Both the position numbers and the translations under genes were made by a program. This document shows, one piece after another, positions 49,066-60,674 of a DNA stretch of 64,000 bases. The stretch covers positions 77,614,798 to 77,678,797 of the forward strand of contig ML679961.1 in NCBI GenBank assembly GCA_007922225.1, in the 5' to 3' direction. Source of the stretch: Emydura subglobosa. Taxonomy: Eukaryota; Chordata; Testudines; Chelidae. A model generated the notes under the pieces. The model had not been told where the DNA came from. It did no database searches and worked only from the letters and a program-made list of their open reading frames with translations. How positions within the stretch are numbered: position 1 is the stretch's first letter; each line of letters begins with the position of its first letter.

Positions 49066-51075
49066 ATCTTTACATTTTGCTACAGTGAATTGAACAGCTG
49101 GGTGATCAATGGCCAGGGAAATTCAAGCAATCAAATGTAGTCTCTTCATTAATCTTGGCATTCTTAATTACTAGGATCAGCCTCTCATTCCTGAGCTCAT
49201 TACAGTAAGGGGATACCTATAAATAGTAAGTCAGGTTGACCCATCTCAGCAGTGGCAGTGCCTGTACTTCACTGTAATTTCATTGTATCTTGCAATAAAA
49301 TGTGCTGTAGGAATTGCCTCAAATCTCAGTCATATCAGTGAGTTGCAGTTTGGGATTCCTTGTATTCTGCAAGCAGTATTAGAATTCAAATGTAGCTGCC
49401 TACATGGACTGTTAAAAAGAGTGGAAACTGGGAATCCACACTGAGAGCTCCCCTGGAATGGATATATCCACAACACATTTTCTGATTAAAGCTAGCTTTT
49501 CTCTATCCTGGGAGAGATTATATGTATACAAGGCAGCCATTTGGGTTTCTTTGTTGCCCTGGGCAAAACACCTCCCTTCCTCAGTGTCCCAGTCAATAAA
49601 AATAGGGATTCTTGCATACCTCACAAAATGGCTCCGGTTTAAATGTTTAAAACACTTATGTACATATAAAGAAGTATATTTTGAATTATAACTTTTCCTG
49701 CAATTGTGTGGTGGATTTAACAAAACAAATCAACAAACACCAACAGATTTAGAACTAATTTTTCTGCCAGAAAACAATAGTTCAAAATTATGTTTAGCCT
49801 AAGCCCCTTTATTCCCCTACATCCCTTCTTCAGCCCCTATCTGATAAATGGCCCATTTGAAAAAAAATATGCAGTATAAAGCAATGGCCAGCACTCTACT
49901 GCAGGTAGTTTATTTTACATTTCATCTTGTATATGATGTATGTCAGGTTTAACCAGCCCCGTGGTATGGTAACTAGTGCCCTATATCAGTAATAATCTAT
50001 TGATTTAGTACTACTAACCTGACAGCCATAATCAAAAAGTAGCAAAACTAGCATTACCCTCTGAACTTCTCCATTAAATGCCTGCTATTTAATTTCAGTT
50101 CAAAACAGGACAACCTAAATTCACATGTTTATATCTGCTGGAATTTGGCGTATAGTTGTCACCATAGCAGGGACCATTCAGCCTCATGTAGAGCCAGATG
50201 GTCCACTCAAACAGCCTGTGTAGAAATGCTCCTTTTATCTGTTGGAGGCCAGCCGTTGAATGGGCCTAAAGCACCATGTGTCTCCTTACACATCACGGGT
50301 AGTTAAGGCCTTATACGAATACCCTGTAGCTAAGTATTTACACCCCCTTCAGGACTGAGGATGTACTGCCAAGGCAAGGCTTGTTCCACGTTAATTTGAC
50401 CTAGTTACAAGATGGGCACCATTTAGTCTGCTAGACCTATGTAGACTGCAAACAGGTTTTGGGCATGTCTTGATCTGTATAAATTGAATACACCCAACAT
50501 AACATTAGATAAAAGAACCCCATTAGTACAAAATAAACAAGGGACACTATATTGGAAACAATTTATGCATAGACATTTTGTTTTCTTAGAGGATGAAAAA
50601 AAGAGCTTGTTGCCTGTTGAGAACTTCCCTTGTCATTCTACTGCTGCTATTGGATTCCTGGCTATGCAGCAGTGAAAACATCAATTTATGCCTACACTGT
50701 CCCACTTTTAACTTCTGTTCTGAGACACTAGTTGAGAGCCATAAGGTCAAGGCAAGTCCCTCCTTCCTTTAGGGTAAAGGAGTGAATGGCCACAGAGTCA
50801 TTTTCTCACATCTTTATTTGTTGCATTCCTGTAGTTTGGGTATTCTTAAAATGGAACAGCGTGATTTACATTACTGTAAACAGCCATTATCCAGTGTCTT
50901 TTGGTTTATTACAGAAATTTGTAACTCACTAGCCCTGCTCTTTTTTTGGACTCTGACTGCAAAGGTATTAACAGGTTGCTTAGCCTTGAGCAATCTTATT
51001 AATTAATGAGCTGCTTATGCTAAGCAATCTGTTCCACCTTGTATTTAGCTATAACATTCTGAGTACCTTTCCCAA

Positions 51076-51202
51076 ACCTGAAGAACTCTGTATCTCAGAA
51101 GCTTGTCTCTCTCACCAGTAGAAGTTGGTCCAATAAAACACATTACTTCACCCACCTTGTCTCTCTAATATGCTGAGACCAACATAGCTACACCAACACT
51201 GT
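51076..51202 (+). repeat. Dispersed repeat of sauropsid type
   Basis: CCTGAAGAACTCTGTATCTC, AAGCTTGTCTCTCTCACCAG, TAGAAGTTGGTCCAATAAAA and CACCCACCTTGTCTCTCTAA with GACCAACATAGCTACACCAA form a well-known dispersed sequence that I remember from turtle and crocodilian genomes. I cannot name its superfamily. Confidence 0.6.
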
Positions 51203-53029
51203 AAATAACATTACTGTGGGAGAATTCAACTAGTTGCTTCGGCACTGGACTGTTAATGGTGGGATCCAAAATGGAGAGAGAGTAGTGCTAAATCTTGCAT
51301 GTCATATCTGATGTGGTGATGTGTGATGGTCCTGGGTGTACTCTGCATGCCCAGGGAATAGCATTTTACTTTTCCCTATAGTGAATGTTCCTGCAGTTGA
51401 AAAGAAGCAAGAAAACATACATGCCTAATAGCATGTTTGCACTCAGTGAGGTTCAATGGAGACATTGGTCAAGAGAAGTTAATCTTTACGTTACAGTTTG
51501 CTGCTTGTGCTGCTAAGGAGTAATTTGACCTAGGTGCCAGAATAGTGTAGACTATTCAAATTGTTAGTTGCTTTAGTTTGTGCAGTAGAGCTTTTAATAA
51601 TGTTTTAATACAATTTTTGTTTTTAGTTATGGAAACTTAACTTCATCATCTTTATACCTGAATTGCCTGAAAATGGACTTCTGTAAAGCGAAACTGAGCC
51701 ATAAGAAACAGTCTTTTAATATATGAATGCGCTAGAGTTTGGAACATGTACCTTGGTATTAGTTTTTGGGGTTTTTTTTAGTGACATGATGCAATCATAC
51801 GGCTCTGTTCAGAGCTTCAAATATGCAGTTCCCACCATTTTTTCTTTATCAGAGTTCCTCCCTACCTGGGTTATTTTTATAATAGTACCAAAACAGTTTC
51901 CATCTCTTGCAATAGTGAATATTTTCCTCCCCTCTACATCAGTTGCCTTAGTGCCTGGATATTATAGGTGAGAAGTAACAGCCAATTGTGCTGTTTCAAA
52001 GCTCCCTCAAGAATCTCTTTTTGAACTTGATCTACATGTATGGAACTGTGAGAATTAAAACTCATGCCTTGCTTATATTTACTTCCATCTTTATGAGTAG
52101 TGTAGTTTTAAGCCACTGCACCAAAGTACTTATTGTTTGTGATTAGTTATTTAACCTCTAACCTAGCCCTTATTTAAAAAATGCCATGCGAGTTGTAATG
52201 GGCAGAAGTTTCTGAACTTGATAGCTGTGCGTAAAATCATTAATTCTTACCTTGTATTCACTCTTATTAACCTAATTCTAATTCCCTTTTACTGATGAAA
52301 GAAAGGTGAGAGAAAAAATCAGACCACTTAAATCTTTGTAGCTGGACTTGCATATTTTAAAAAATATCCAAGCTAAGCCTCTTTTAATTTGCTTATTTTG
52401 TGAAACTGCATTTTCTTCATCTGGTGTCTCCTTTTTTCTTTGATCATGTGAGCAAGAATCTTAAAGCTACATTTTCTTTAAGTAAATACTGTCTGCATTG
52501 AGTCCTTTTTTACTATCTCCTTGTTTTATAGCATTTCTCTGTTTTGCAGGGAGTATGAAATATTTTTAAAAAATTTGTTTTCATGATTGTACTTGCCTTG
52601 TTACTATTTCAGTTATGCAGATTCTTGATGCTGTGGAAATTTGTGCTTGATGACGCCAAGGCAGCTGCACGTTGTTAGCATTGTAGGTTGTCAGATGATC
52701 ATGTGGGATTCTTGCAGCATGCAACATTCAATAGGATTGAAAAAGGGCTTTTGATGCAAGGCATAGCTTTCTGACTATATTTGTGCCTTTTTAGCTAGCT
52801 CATACAGAAAACAGATCTAATTTAAATTTTAAAATGCTGCCTCATTTTTCTTCTGGTTGGTTTCATTTTGGCTTCACTAGAAGATGCATCTGGTACATCC
52901 ATGATTGAGGAGTTTATTATGATATTGTCATTCAGTTCACTTACTTTCTTTTCTTTTAGAATCCTAGCTAACCCACAGATGACATGATCACACATTCGTT
53001 CAGTCATTCATATAGAACATACACCATGC

Positions 53030-53201
53030 ATGATTTCTTCCTCTTTCTCTTTTCTCTCTGCCTTTTCATACCTTTTAAGTTGCATTGTCATGTTCTCTTT
53101 TACCATTAAGCTTTGTCTTCTGTCTTTTCCCCCCACCATTGTTTGCTGTTATTTCTTTCCCATGCTTGGTTACTGCAATATTATTTGATTAACTGGCTGT
53201 G
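53030..53201 (+). promoter_or_regulatory. Candidate promoter/5'UTR of the short SHANK2 transcript
   Basis: If 53202 is a true first coding exon, transcription must start nearby or in a small upstream noncoding exon. The 130 bases before the start are strongly pyrimidine-rich (runs such as TTCTTCCTCTTTCTCTTTTC and CTGTCTTTTCCCCCC). There is no CpG island and no clear TATA box at a sensible distance. The tract could equally be intronic sequence helping the internal acceptor. The exact transcription start cannot be seen. Confidence 0.3.
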
Positions 53202-53376
53202 ATGATGATGAACCTGCACACTGGAGGAGCAGCTACTACAGTGGTGATGAAGGGATGTAATAATGGTCGCTATCCTCGGAATTCTCTCTACAGTGACTGC
53301 ATTATAGAAGAAAAGGCAGTGGTCCTGCAGAAAAAAGACAATGAAGGATTTGGATTTGTGCTCAGAGGGGCAAAAG
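53202..53376 (+). CDS. SHANK2: SHANK2 first coding exon of the short isoform; its 3' part (53294-53376) is the PDZ-opening exon of longer isoforms
   Basis: Reading from ATG at 53202 gives MMMNLHTGG..., then NNGRYPRNSLYSDCIIEEK, then AVVLQKKDNEGFGFVLRGAK, up to a donor at 53377 (AAAG|GTATGT). An in-frame TAA at 53190-53192 closes the frame upstream, so the start is one of the three tandem ATGs (53202, 53205, 53208). The GTG at 53199 is not needed. The N-terminus resembles the short SHANK2 (CortBP1/ProSAP1-type) start as I remember it, including NNGR-PRNSLYSD. EGFGF is the carboxylate-binding loop (GLGF type) of the PDZ domain. An AG at 53292-53293 behind a pyrimidine tract serves as acceptor for the longer isoforms, which use only 53294-53376 (83 nt). 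The exon ends with one base (G) completed by CT at 54951. This form of the protein lacks ankyrin repeats and SH3. Confidence 0.93.
53262..53293 (+). promoter_or_regulatory. Internal 3' splice site embedded in SHANK2 coding sequence
   Basis: The stretch ATCCTCGGAATTCTCTCTACAG ends in AG at 53292-53293 and has a pyrimidine-rich run (TTCTCTCTAC) just upstream. A TAATAAT at about 53251-53257 lies at a plausible branch-point distance. The same bases encode the residues around R-N-S-L-Y-S of the short-isoform exon. Splicing the 76-nt exon (ending in AG) to T at 53294 keeps the frame exactly. The site is visible in the sequence. Its use in long transcripts is inferred from the known exon structure of SHANK2. 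Confidence 0.8.
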
Positions 53377-54950
53377 GTATGTGCTTTTCTGTGTATCTCT
53401 GTAAAATATACACACACACACACATCTCTATATAAACAGGAATTATTCTTGGTGCACTTGGTTGCTAGACAACCATGTTCACTGTATGCTGTGCTGCTCA
53501 GATGGATTTTAGTGGTTTCTGTTTGAGCAGTTTGGATTTTATATATGAGACAGCTCTGTACAATCTTCCTCGGGGAAGAAAGTTTTATTTTTATTTCCAG
53601 AGCATTTGCAACATTTTGTCATGTACCTTTGCTGTTATCCATCTAAGACAAACTACAGGCATCTTGCTTCAGATGAAAAAAATTCTTACCTTGTATATTT
53701 CAAGTGTCATCGTATTACAATTATATCTATGAATAACAAATAGAAAAGGCAGGTTAGTGTTGTGCTTAAAATAGGTGTGGATCTTGTGCAAGGTGACATT
53801 GATACAGTTTTAGTATGAAAAATATGATCCTTTTTTTATATCTTCAGAAGCTGCATGTATGTTGCATGGCCTGTAGTGTGTTCTGTTTTAAGAACTGCTT
53901 TTCTTCATATGTTAAAATATTTTAATCATTTTCTTAGACTAAAATCTACTTTTTGAAGATTCTTAATAGTTAAGCCTTATATTTAATGCACTGCTTTTTA
54001 ACTTATCCTTCAGTGTCTGTACATTTTACTCCTTTTATATTTAAAAAAATGTGTTGATGGTATGTCCCATCTCTAGCTCCCCCTCAGTTTTTCTATGGGT
54101 TCTCCCTTGCCCTGCCTGGATCCAACTAAAGGCTTGTCCACATGTGGTCATCAAGAATATTCTACACCCTCATTCTGGGGACACCATTTTTATCATCCCT
54201 CACTAAAATTATTGACACCATCTCTTTTTTTTTAATAGTTGTAAAAGCATCTCTTCTGTCCTCCTGGTTAAATGCACGTGTGTAGGGACCCCCAGGAAAG
54301 TCAGTGTCTTTACCAGTTTGTGGTCTCTGCAGCAAACAGAGGTTACACCCTCAATGTAAGCCCAAGTATTTCTCAGTCTCTCTCACACAGGGGGTCTGAG
54401 CTCCTCAGGTGAAAGACCTAAAGCCCTTTCTAATCCTAAATGATATAGGGCTGCTACCAGGCCTGCTGTGCCTTCTCTTACTATAGAAACTGATATCTCT
54501 TCTGTTCATGTTTTGAGATGCATATAAATATAAAGAATAACTTAGTTTGGTTTTCATTTAATGTTGGCAAGACTTTCCCTTCTACCTATAGATCATAAAC
54601 AATATTAGTCAGTTCTTTCAGAGAATGATGAGCATTTTAACGTATATTGCATTTCCAAAAGATCTTGAGATACACTATCAAAATTGAACTACTGTTACAC
54701 ATTTTGATTTCTTCCTGTGGCAGTAAAAGGGAATATATTTCTCAGAAATGGAGAACTGTAGCATACCATGTAAAAGGATTTCCTGTATCTAGATTATTTT
54801 ATGATGCAGAGGCCTGGTTTACTATTAATACCCAATATGTTTTTGGCCTTACCTAAATCATAATGATAAATATTAGTACTTTCAGTAAAATTATATTTAC
54901 AAATATTGTTTTAATTTATTTCTTTTTAATATGGCATTTTATTTTCAAAG
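53377..54950 (+). other. SHANK2 intron between the two PDZ exons
   Basis: A 1.57-kb intron bounded by GTATGT at 53377 and CAAAG at 54946-54950. It has a short CA run 34 nt after the donor (53411-53424). A segment around 54120-54420 begins with GGCTTGTCCACATGTGG, which resembles one end of the MITEs elsewhere in the window, but no matching second end was found. Nothing else is recognised. Confidence 0.85.
53411..53424 (+). repeat. (CA)7 run 34 nt after a SHANK2 donor
   Basis: Seven CA units, preceded by ATATA. It lies in the intron directly downstream of the donor at 53377. CA runs are known binding sites of hnRNP L and can affect the choice of nearby splice sites. An effect here is inference. 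Confidence 0.9.
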
Positions 54951-55075
54951 CTGATACACCTATTGAAGAATTCACCCCAACTCCAGCCTTTCCTGCTCTG
55001 CAGTACCTGGAATCTGTGGATGAAGGGGGAGTAGCATGGCAAGCTGGCTTGAGAACTGGAGACTTCCTGATTGAG
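54951..55075 (+). CDS. SHANK2: SHANK2 exon encoding the central PDZ domain
   Basis: The acceptor TTTTATTTTCAAAG ends at 54950 and the donor GAG|GTAGGA has GT at 55076-55077. The 125-nt exon supplies CT to finish alanine (G|CT) and then reads DTPIEEFTPTPAFPALQYLE followed by SVDEGGVAWQAGLRTGDFLI and E, ending on a codon boundary. This is the middle of the Shank PDZ domain, almost invariant in the family. The VDEGGVAWQAG segment matches SHANK2 better than the SHANK3 form I recall (VDVEGVAW). The domain binds C-terminal ligands such as those of GKAP/SAPAP at excitatory postsynapses. The next exon should open with valine and the second half of the PDZ. I did not see it in the remaining 8.9 kb. 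An ORF starting at 54863 that covers this exon is only intron read-through into it. Confidence 0.95.
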
Positions 55076-56533
55076 GTAGGAAAACATGGAAATTGATTGT
55101 GTGTTCTGGTAGGGGGAAATACTGTGTTCTGTTTTGAAAAACTTACCTTGAAGAACTGTAAATGATTCTTATGACCAGTAGTTCAGAGGATGCTGCTACT
55201 ATGCTTTCTAATATTATCCATAGTATTTTGGTTTCATGTGGCATTTAGGAAAGTAATAACTCGGATATTCAGATGTTTTGGGTGTAACTTTTGGTTTAGT
55301 TTAGAAATATACCATGTGAGAGATTCCTGGTGGCTAATTCTACTTTTGATTTAGGGTAGCTGCATAGACTACTAATTCTATAACTTGAAAACCTTTTGAA
55401 GGATCGTAAACTTAATTACTATAGCATTTGTATAAAGCCTCTTTTGCAATCTTTTTGTGTCAAGTAACAGTGGGGAATCAATCAAAGGACTTCAGTAGCA
55501 TAGAACAAAATATTGGTGACAACATATTCTAAAGGAAAATTAATTTCAAGAAAATAGAGTTTTTATTGATGTCTGAATTAATTTTATACAATAGGTAAAC
55601 TACATTATTTCTTTTAATTGCATCCACATAAAAGCCTTCATGTCAGATTTTATATTTGGTAGATATGGCCAGATAGCTGAGGATTGTTAAATACCAGTAG
55701 CAAGAAGTACTGAGTATTGTTTGACTGATTTATTGCTGTAACACAGGTCATGATGGTTTGGAAGATGTTGCCATAATAAGTTTTGTTTCAAATAGAATAT
55801 CACTTGTTTTATGGTCAGCACAGTGATGCTATGTTTCCAGATATGTTTTGCAACCTGAAACTACAAACTAAAAATATTACTGTTAACACAATATATGCAT
55901 ATGTGTTAGTGTTCAGACTTTTCTTCTGATGTTTCATGTTTCTGTGCTGACTTACCTTCCTGCTCCCCTCCCCCCAGAGGTGCATTTGTATTTGTCAGAC
56001 TTTTGAGTTGGAATACAAAATAAATTCTGCAGAGATTAAATGAAAGATATAGGATTCTAGTCTTGAATGAAAAGGCAATTTAAGTTTTTAACTCCCATGT
56101 TCATTCAATTAAAATACATACACAAGAACTCCCTTTGTATTAGTGACAGAATAGACTGAATAGATTTTCAAGGTAGACAACAAATTTACATGCCTCTACA
56201 AGCTTTGAGTATATTTTATATACTGTATATTTACTTGAGGTATGTAACTAATACGATACCTAGCAGGTCATTGACTTATAATTTACAATGATAAGTATAT
56301 ATCAATTCATGTGCTTAAATATGCCAAGATACTTTAAAAATGGGAATTACTGGTATGATGGGTCTTCAGCTACTTTGTTTTTAAGATTTCGTTATGGGGG
56401 TGCTCTGCATTTGAAGGATAGCCTGATATATAGGCTGCTTTTTAGAAAATCTGTAGAAGTGTCAGTGTAAACTTATCTGTCTTTTTAGTGGTCAATTTTA
56501 GTTTACAGGGACTATTCTCAGGCAGCTTTGGTT

Positions 56534-56554
56534 GATCGATTGATTGATTGATTG
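56534..56554 (+). repeat. (GATT)n short microsatellite
   Basis: About five GATT units, the first with one mismatch (GATC). Confidence 0.9.
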
Positions 56555-58249
56555 TGAACAATGGCTAGCTATCTAAAAGGGAGATAACAGTTGAGAAAAC
56601 TACTTGTAAGAGTCGCTTAGGAGATTCTGAAGAGGTGAAACAACTGTAGCAGAATTAATACTATACAAAAATATAACTTGCTTTCCAGGTTGCAAACAAA
56701 CTTCATAAGGAGTTAAATCAACTTCCAGACCACAGTTTAGCAAAGCACTTAAAACATGCATTTAAATACTGCCCTAAACAGGGAGGGTATAATCCATCAA
56801 GGCCTTAATCCATATTTCAGTGCAGTAAAGTTGATTTGTAGCCTGTTCTGAAAGAGAGAGTTGTAATGTGTAAACCAAGTCTAGTTGCATGTATAATCTG
56901 ACCCCTTGAGCTGCTACTTAAATTGCAAAATTCACCATAGAACAAGAAGTACTAGTGCAGAAGAATCACAACTTTACTTTGATCATACAGGTCCCTGAAG
57001 GATTTTTTTCCCAAAGAAAATGTTGTCTTTCCTTCCATTTTATCAACTGTGTGTGTAGTGCACAGTACTTTCCCCATTATATAAACCATACTTGAAAGAA
57101 TTTACTTTGATGCAAAAAGGGTTTAATGTATGGGAATTGTGTGCTTTAAAAACAACAACAAAACCCACCTACAACTTAACACTAGCTTTATACTCCAGAA
57201 TGTATTTTACATTATCAGGGATCAGTAACAGTTGAAGTGTAGTTCATATTACAATGTGGGATGAATATCATAATAACTGGATGTTATATGGTCTTGCCAC
57301 TAAATGCCAAGGGATTGATGTCTTCCAAGACTCTGAAGTTTATGGTATTCCCATAAACCATTTTGTAGGGTTGCCATTTTTTTTTGCTGAAAATAATCAG
57401 ACCAATAAAATCATGAAACATTCTTAATTGCTTGTTGCCTATTTACATTTGTTTGAAAAGCCATATAACACTAATTTAGCTTACTCACACGCTGAAAAAC
57501 TTTTTTGCATCAGATTTAATTAATAACCAGTATTAAATTTACATTATAGCAACATACTTACTGCCTTTGCATGAAAATTTTCGTGTGTGTGTGTGTAAAA
57601 ATAAATGTTCTCTTCTTCCTTTATTCTTAAATACCATTGCATTTTTGTGACAGAATCTAGTATGAAAAGAATATACACTTTCAATAGTCCTTCTGATACA
57701 ACACAAACAAAATTGATGGAAAAGTGCAAGAATGAGTGAGAACTTTCAGAGTGAGAATGGGAAAGAGCTGCGGTTTTAATGTACACTTTAGTAAGCATTT
57801 GGGCATTCTAGATTTCAGGTAATTCTTGTTAGCATTGATAATCCATCAGATATGGAATTCATTTCCCATATGATTTATATAATTAGAGGAATACTATGTA
57901 AGTTGTCCTTTCAATTATTCTTTAGGTTTTGATATCTTTATGCTATATTACACCGTAATACCTGCCCAAGTGAAAAAATGAGTGAGAATAGAGCAAATTA
58001 CTAATGCAGGAGGGTACCAAATCATGTCTGGATAGTTTTCCATGACACTTATAGCTAAGCCATAATTCCACAAATAAACCTTCTCAGTGGTCAAGCTGAC
58101 TTGATCAGTGTGATAATATATATGAGCAATTGGATTTTTACAGCGCTTGTACATTGATTGATTAAATTCTATAAGTTTATTGACTTGAAAAAATTGCTTT
58201 TATATACAATATAGGTATATGTTAGAGGATTGAAAATAGATATGTTTGG

Positions 58250-58470
58250 AAGAAAGAGTCAGAACAAGGTACTTCTCTGTTCACCCTCTCATTGACTTGC
58301 TGGATGACCTTTAACTATGCACCTAAACACTCTCTGCCTTTGTTTCCCCATGTGTAAAATATGGGTGTCACCACATTTGCTTCATAGGAGGGTTTCAAGG
58401 TTTAATTTTTTTCGTGTATAGTGCTTTGAGAGCCTTAGATGGAAGATGCTATAGAAACACAAAACATAAT
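58250..58470 (+). mobile_element. MIR/CORE-type SINE
   Basis: GACTTGCTGGATGACCTTTA (core, degraded), TGCCTTTGTTTCCCCATGTG with TAAAATATGGG, then TATAGTGCTTTGAGAGCCTT and GATGCTATAGAAACAC are in MIR order. The head is poorly preserved. Confidence 0.7.
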
Positions 58471-58962
58471 ATCTAGTTTAATTACATTCATGTTGATGCC
58501 ATTGGGAAGCTATTCCATTGTTTCTGTGTCTGGCTTGTGTAATAGTTCTCTTGCTTCTACTGCTGTTAGCAAAATTAACATCGAGAGACTAACATAGGAA
58601 TTTTCCCTTACAATTAAAACAGCTGTACAGCCATATAAAAATACTATAGAGTGAATAAAATTAACTTCTTATTTTATTGATTTGATACTTGATTCCAAAG
58701 ATTGTCAGATAGCCTATAAAAATAAATAGGGTTATTTTTGCTACTGGAAACTTTTGGGAAAATGTATGACAATTGCTTTTTTAGTAACTTTATTTTCTAA
58801 TAGAAATCGATCCTTTTTAATTGTATATTATTATTCTAGGTGTACACTCCTGTCATATTTTTTTAAAAGAAACCCCTGAACTTTTAACTAGGGTATAATT
58901 AAAAACTAGTTTACCACTGCATAACTACAATTACTCTTGCCAGCTTTGCAAAGGCTTTACAT

Positions 58963-59058
58963 AGAGTCATAGCTTCTAAGGCCAGCATGGAACACTGTGG
59001 TCAACTAGTATGACCTCCTGCTTAGCACAGGCCATTAAATTTCTCCAAAATAATGTGT
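58963..59058 (-). mobile_element. CR1 LINE 3'-terminal fragment
   Basis: AGAGTCATAGCTTCTAAGGC with CAGCATGGAACACTGTGGTC and TATGACCTCCTGCTTAGCAC is the antisense of the CR1 3' end, matching the start of the 29.6-kb copy. It ends abruptly at the TG microsatellite. Confidence 0.75.
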
Positions 59059-59063
59059 GTTTG

Positions 59064-59066
<3 letters not shown>

Positions 59067-59110
<44 letters not shown>
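59067..59110 (+). repeat. (TG)22 microsatellite
   Basis: Twenty-two uninterrupted TG units followed by a short AG run. It is the longest pure dinucleotide repeat in the window and a likely length polymorphism. Confidence 0.97.
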
Positions 59111-59117
<7 letters not shown>

Positions 59118-60607
59118 AATATATCTACTATTGCATCACAATTGTAGTGGTAATGTCATAATGAAACAAAAATATACTATAAAAATAAAACTACTTCTGG
59201 AATGTTTTACTAATACAATTTTATTTGTTTTTCTTGGCTAAGTGAAATGTTAAAACTTGCATTACTGACCCTAAAGTAATGGCGTGCATTTGCAGAGAAA
59301 TTGAAATTTTATTATCATCGGAGTGCTGATGACTTTTTATAATGTAACTGGAATTCCAGGTATGTGACTAACAATCTACCTTTTTATTGTTACAACAAGA
59401 AGAAAGCAAAATTCAAGGTTTGATTGAAAGATTTAAAATAAAGCGAATATTTCAGTGGATAGCTATGCAAAAAACAAAACAAAAAATATCTGAGTTGATA
59501 TATCAGGATGGAATCCATGTAAGATTTATGGAACATTGGTTTCTAGACTAAGAGGATTCCTGTTAAGATCTTTCTCCTTTTAATATTGATCCACCTAATA
59601 CTTAGGTGACACATGAAGAGAAGTTTGTAGCACATTCTTGCCCTTTACTTCAGTTGTTAATAGGCGTTTTATTTCGTGTAAATCTGTGTTTAAGTATAGA
59701 TGAAATGGAAGCAAAACGTCTATTTTATTTTATTTTTATTGTACATGGTTTTATTTAATATTTACTTTAGGCCAGAATATCCATTCTTTGGGTCCAGATA
59801 CATAGAGAAGAAGTAATAAATCATTTTGGACAAACTTTAAAAGCTGTACAATCAAAGAACTGATTTTAGATTTGCAGGTTTAGCAGTAGAAGTTCTTTTT
59901 GTTTCTTTATGGTACATTTAAGTTTTTGATGGGTAGAAACTGCATATGAGAATAATGTGATATTAAATTGATTTGACGAGCAACCTTTTACTATTGTAAC
60001 CAAGAGAGTGTAATTCATATCTTCATTTTTTGAGAAGTATAGTGAAGCTTTGTTTTTCATATCTTTACTGGGAATATCAGATTGTGTAAATTAGGAAAAT
60101 TAGTAATTATTTGTGTGCATGCATATAGCACTTACTGCTGTGTGTACTTTAATAGTTTATTTTTAAATAGCTTTGTTGTTTACAGACCTAATCCTGCAGA
60201 TTTACCTGCATGACTAGCTTTCTTTCACAAATATGGTTGAAATTCACCCTTGTGCAGGGGGCCCACACAATGTCTTAAATCCCGCCGAATCCTTATTTTG
60301 AGAATTTAAAGTGGTGGGCAAGCCTTATGCTGTCCCTCTGTACTGAGGGAGATTTCATGTAATGTGTGGGAGGAAGCATACTTGTGGGAGCGATTATTTG
60401 TGGGTTCAGGAGCTATGTTCTTACCCAAAAAACTGCATGACATTTCGTTTAGTAGATTTTAAAGCAGAGGAGGAGACCATTACAATCATCTACCCTGACA
60501 CACTGCATAATATTAGGATCTGGAATTTCACCTATTTCAACCCCCCATAACTTCTGGTTGACCTATGGCATACCTTAAAAAAAATCCAATCTTAATTTAA
60601 AGACTAG

Positions 60608-60674
60608 AACCCAGATCCTCAAAGGAGTTAGGCACTGAACTTTCATTGATTTCAATAGGAGTCAGGCAGCTAAG
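60608..60674. mobile_element. Small palindromic MITE inside CR1
   Basis: CCCAGATCCTCAAAGGAGTT with AGGCACTGAACTTTCATTGA, then TTTCAATAGGAGTCAGGCAG with CTAAG, is an imperfect palindrome centred on ATTGATTTCAAT. CR1 sequence can be followed to AATTTAAAGACT on the left and resumes at AGTGACAGAGAATTC on the right, which delimits the insertion. Confidence 0.6.

Larger units (their letters stand above)
31852..53293 (+). other. SHANK2 intron between the 76-nt exon and the PDZ-opening exon
   Basis: This is a 21.4-kb intron with GT (31852) and AG (53293) borders and compatible phases on both sides. It contains two MITEs, SINE and L2 fragments and a decayed LINE, all listed separately, and, at its very end, the short-isoform start. 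No other exon was found. Stretches with nothing recognisable are 31860-34350, 35470-36330, 37685-40140, 40265-42610, 42825-45980, 47500-48940, 49070-51075 and 51205-53030, apart from simple repeats. Confidence 0.7.

Noticed and set aside
53199..53435. Longer frame starting at GTG 53199 and running past the exon
   Set aside because: GTG is not needed, since three ATGs follow at once. The part after 53376 is intron behind a good donor.
54120..54420. MITE beginning GGCTTGTCCACATG
   Set aside because: Only one end resembles the other MITEs. No inverted partner found.
54863..55096. ORF beginning at 54863 as a separate small gene
   Set aside because: Its first part is intron. Only 54951-55075, between a good acceptor and donor, encodes Shank PDZ sequence.
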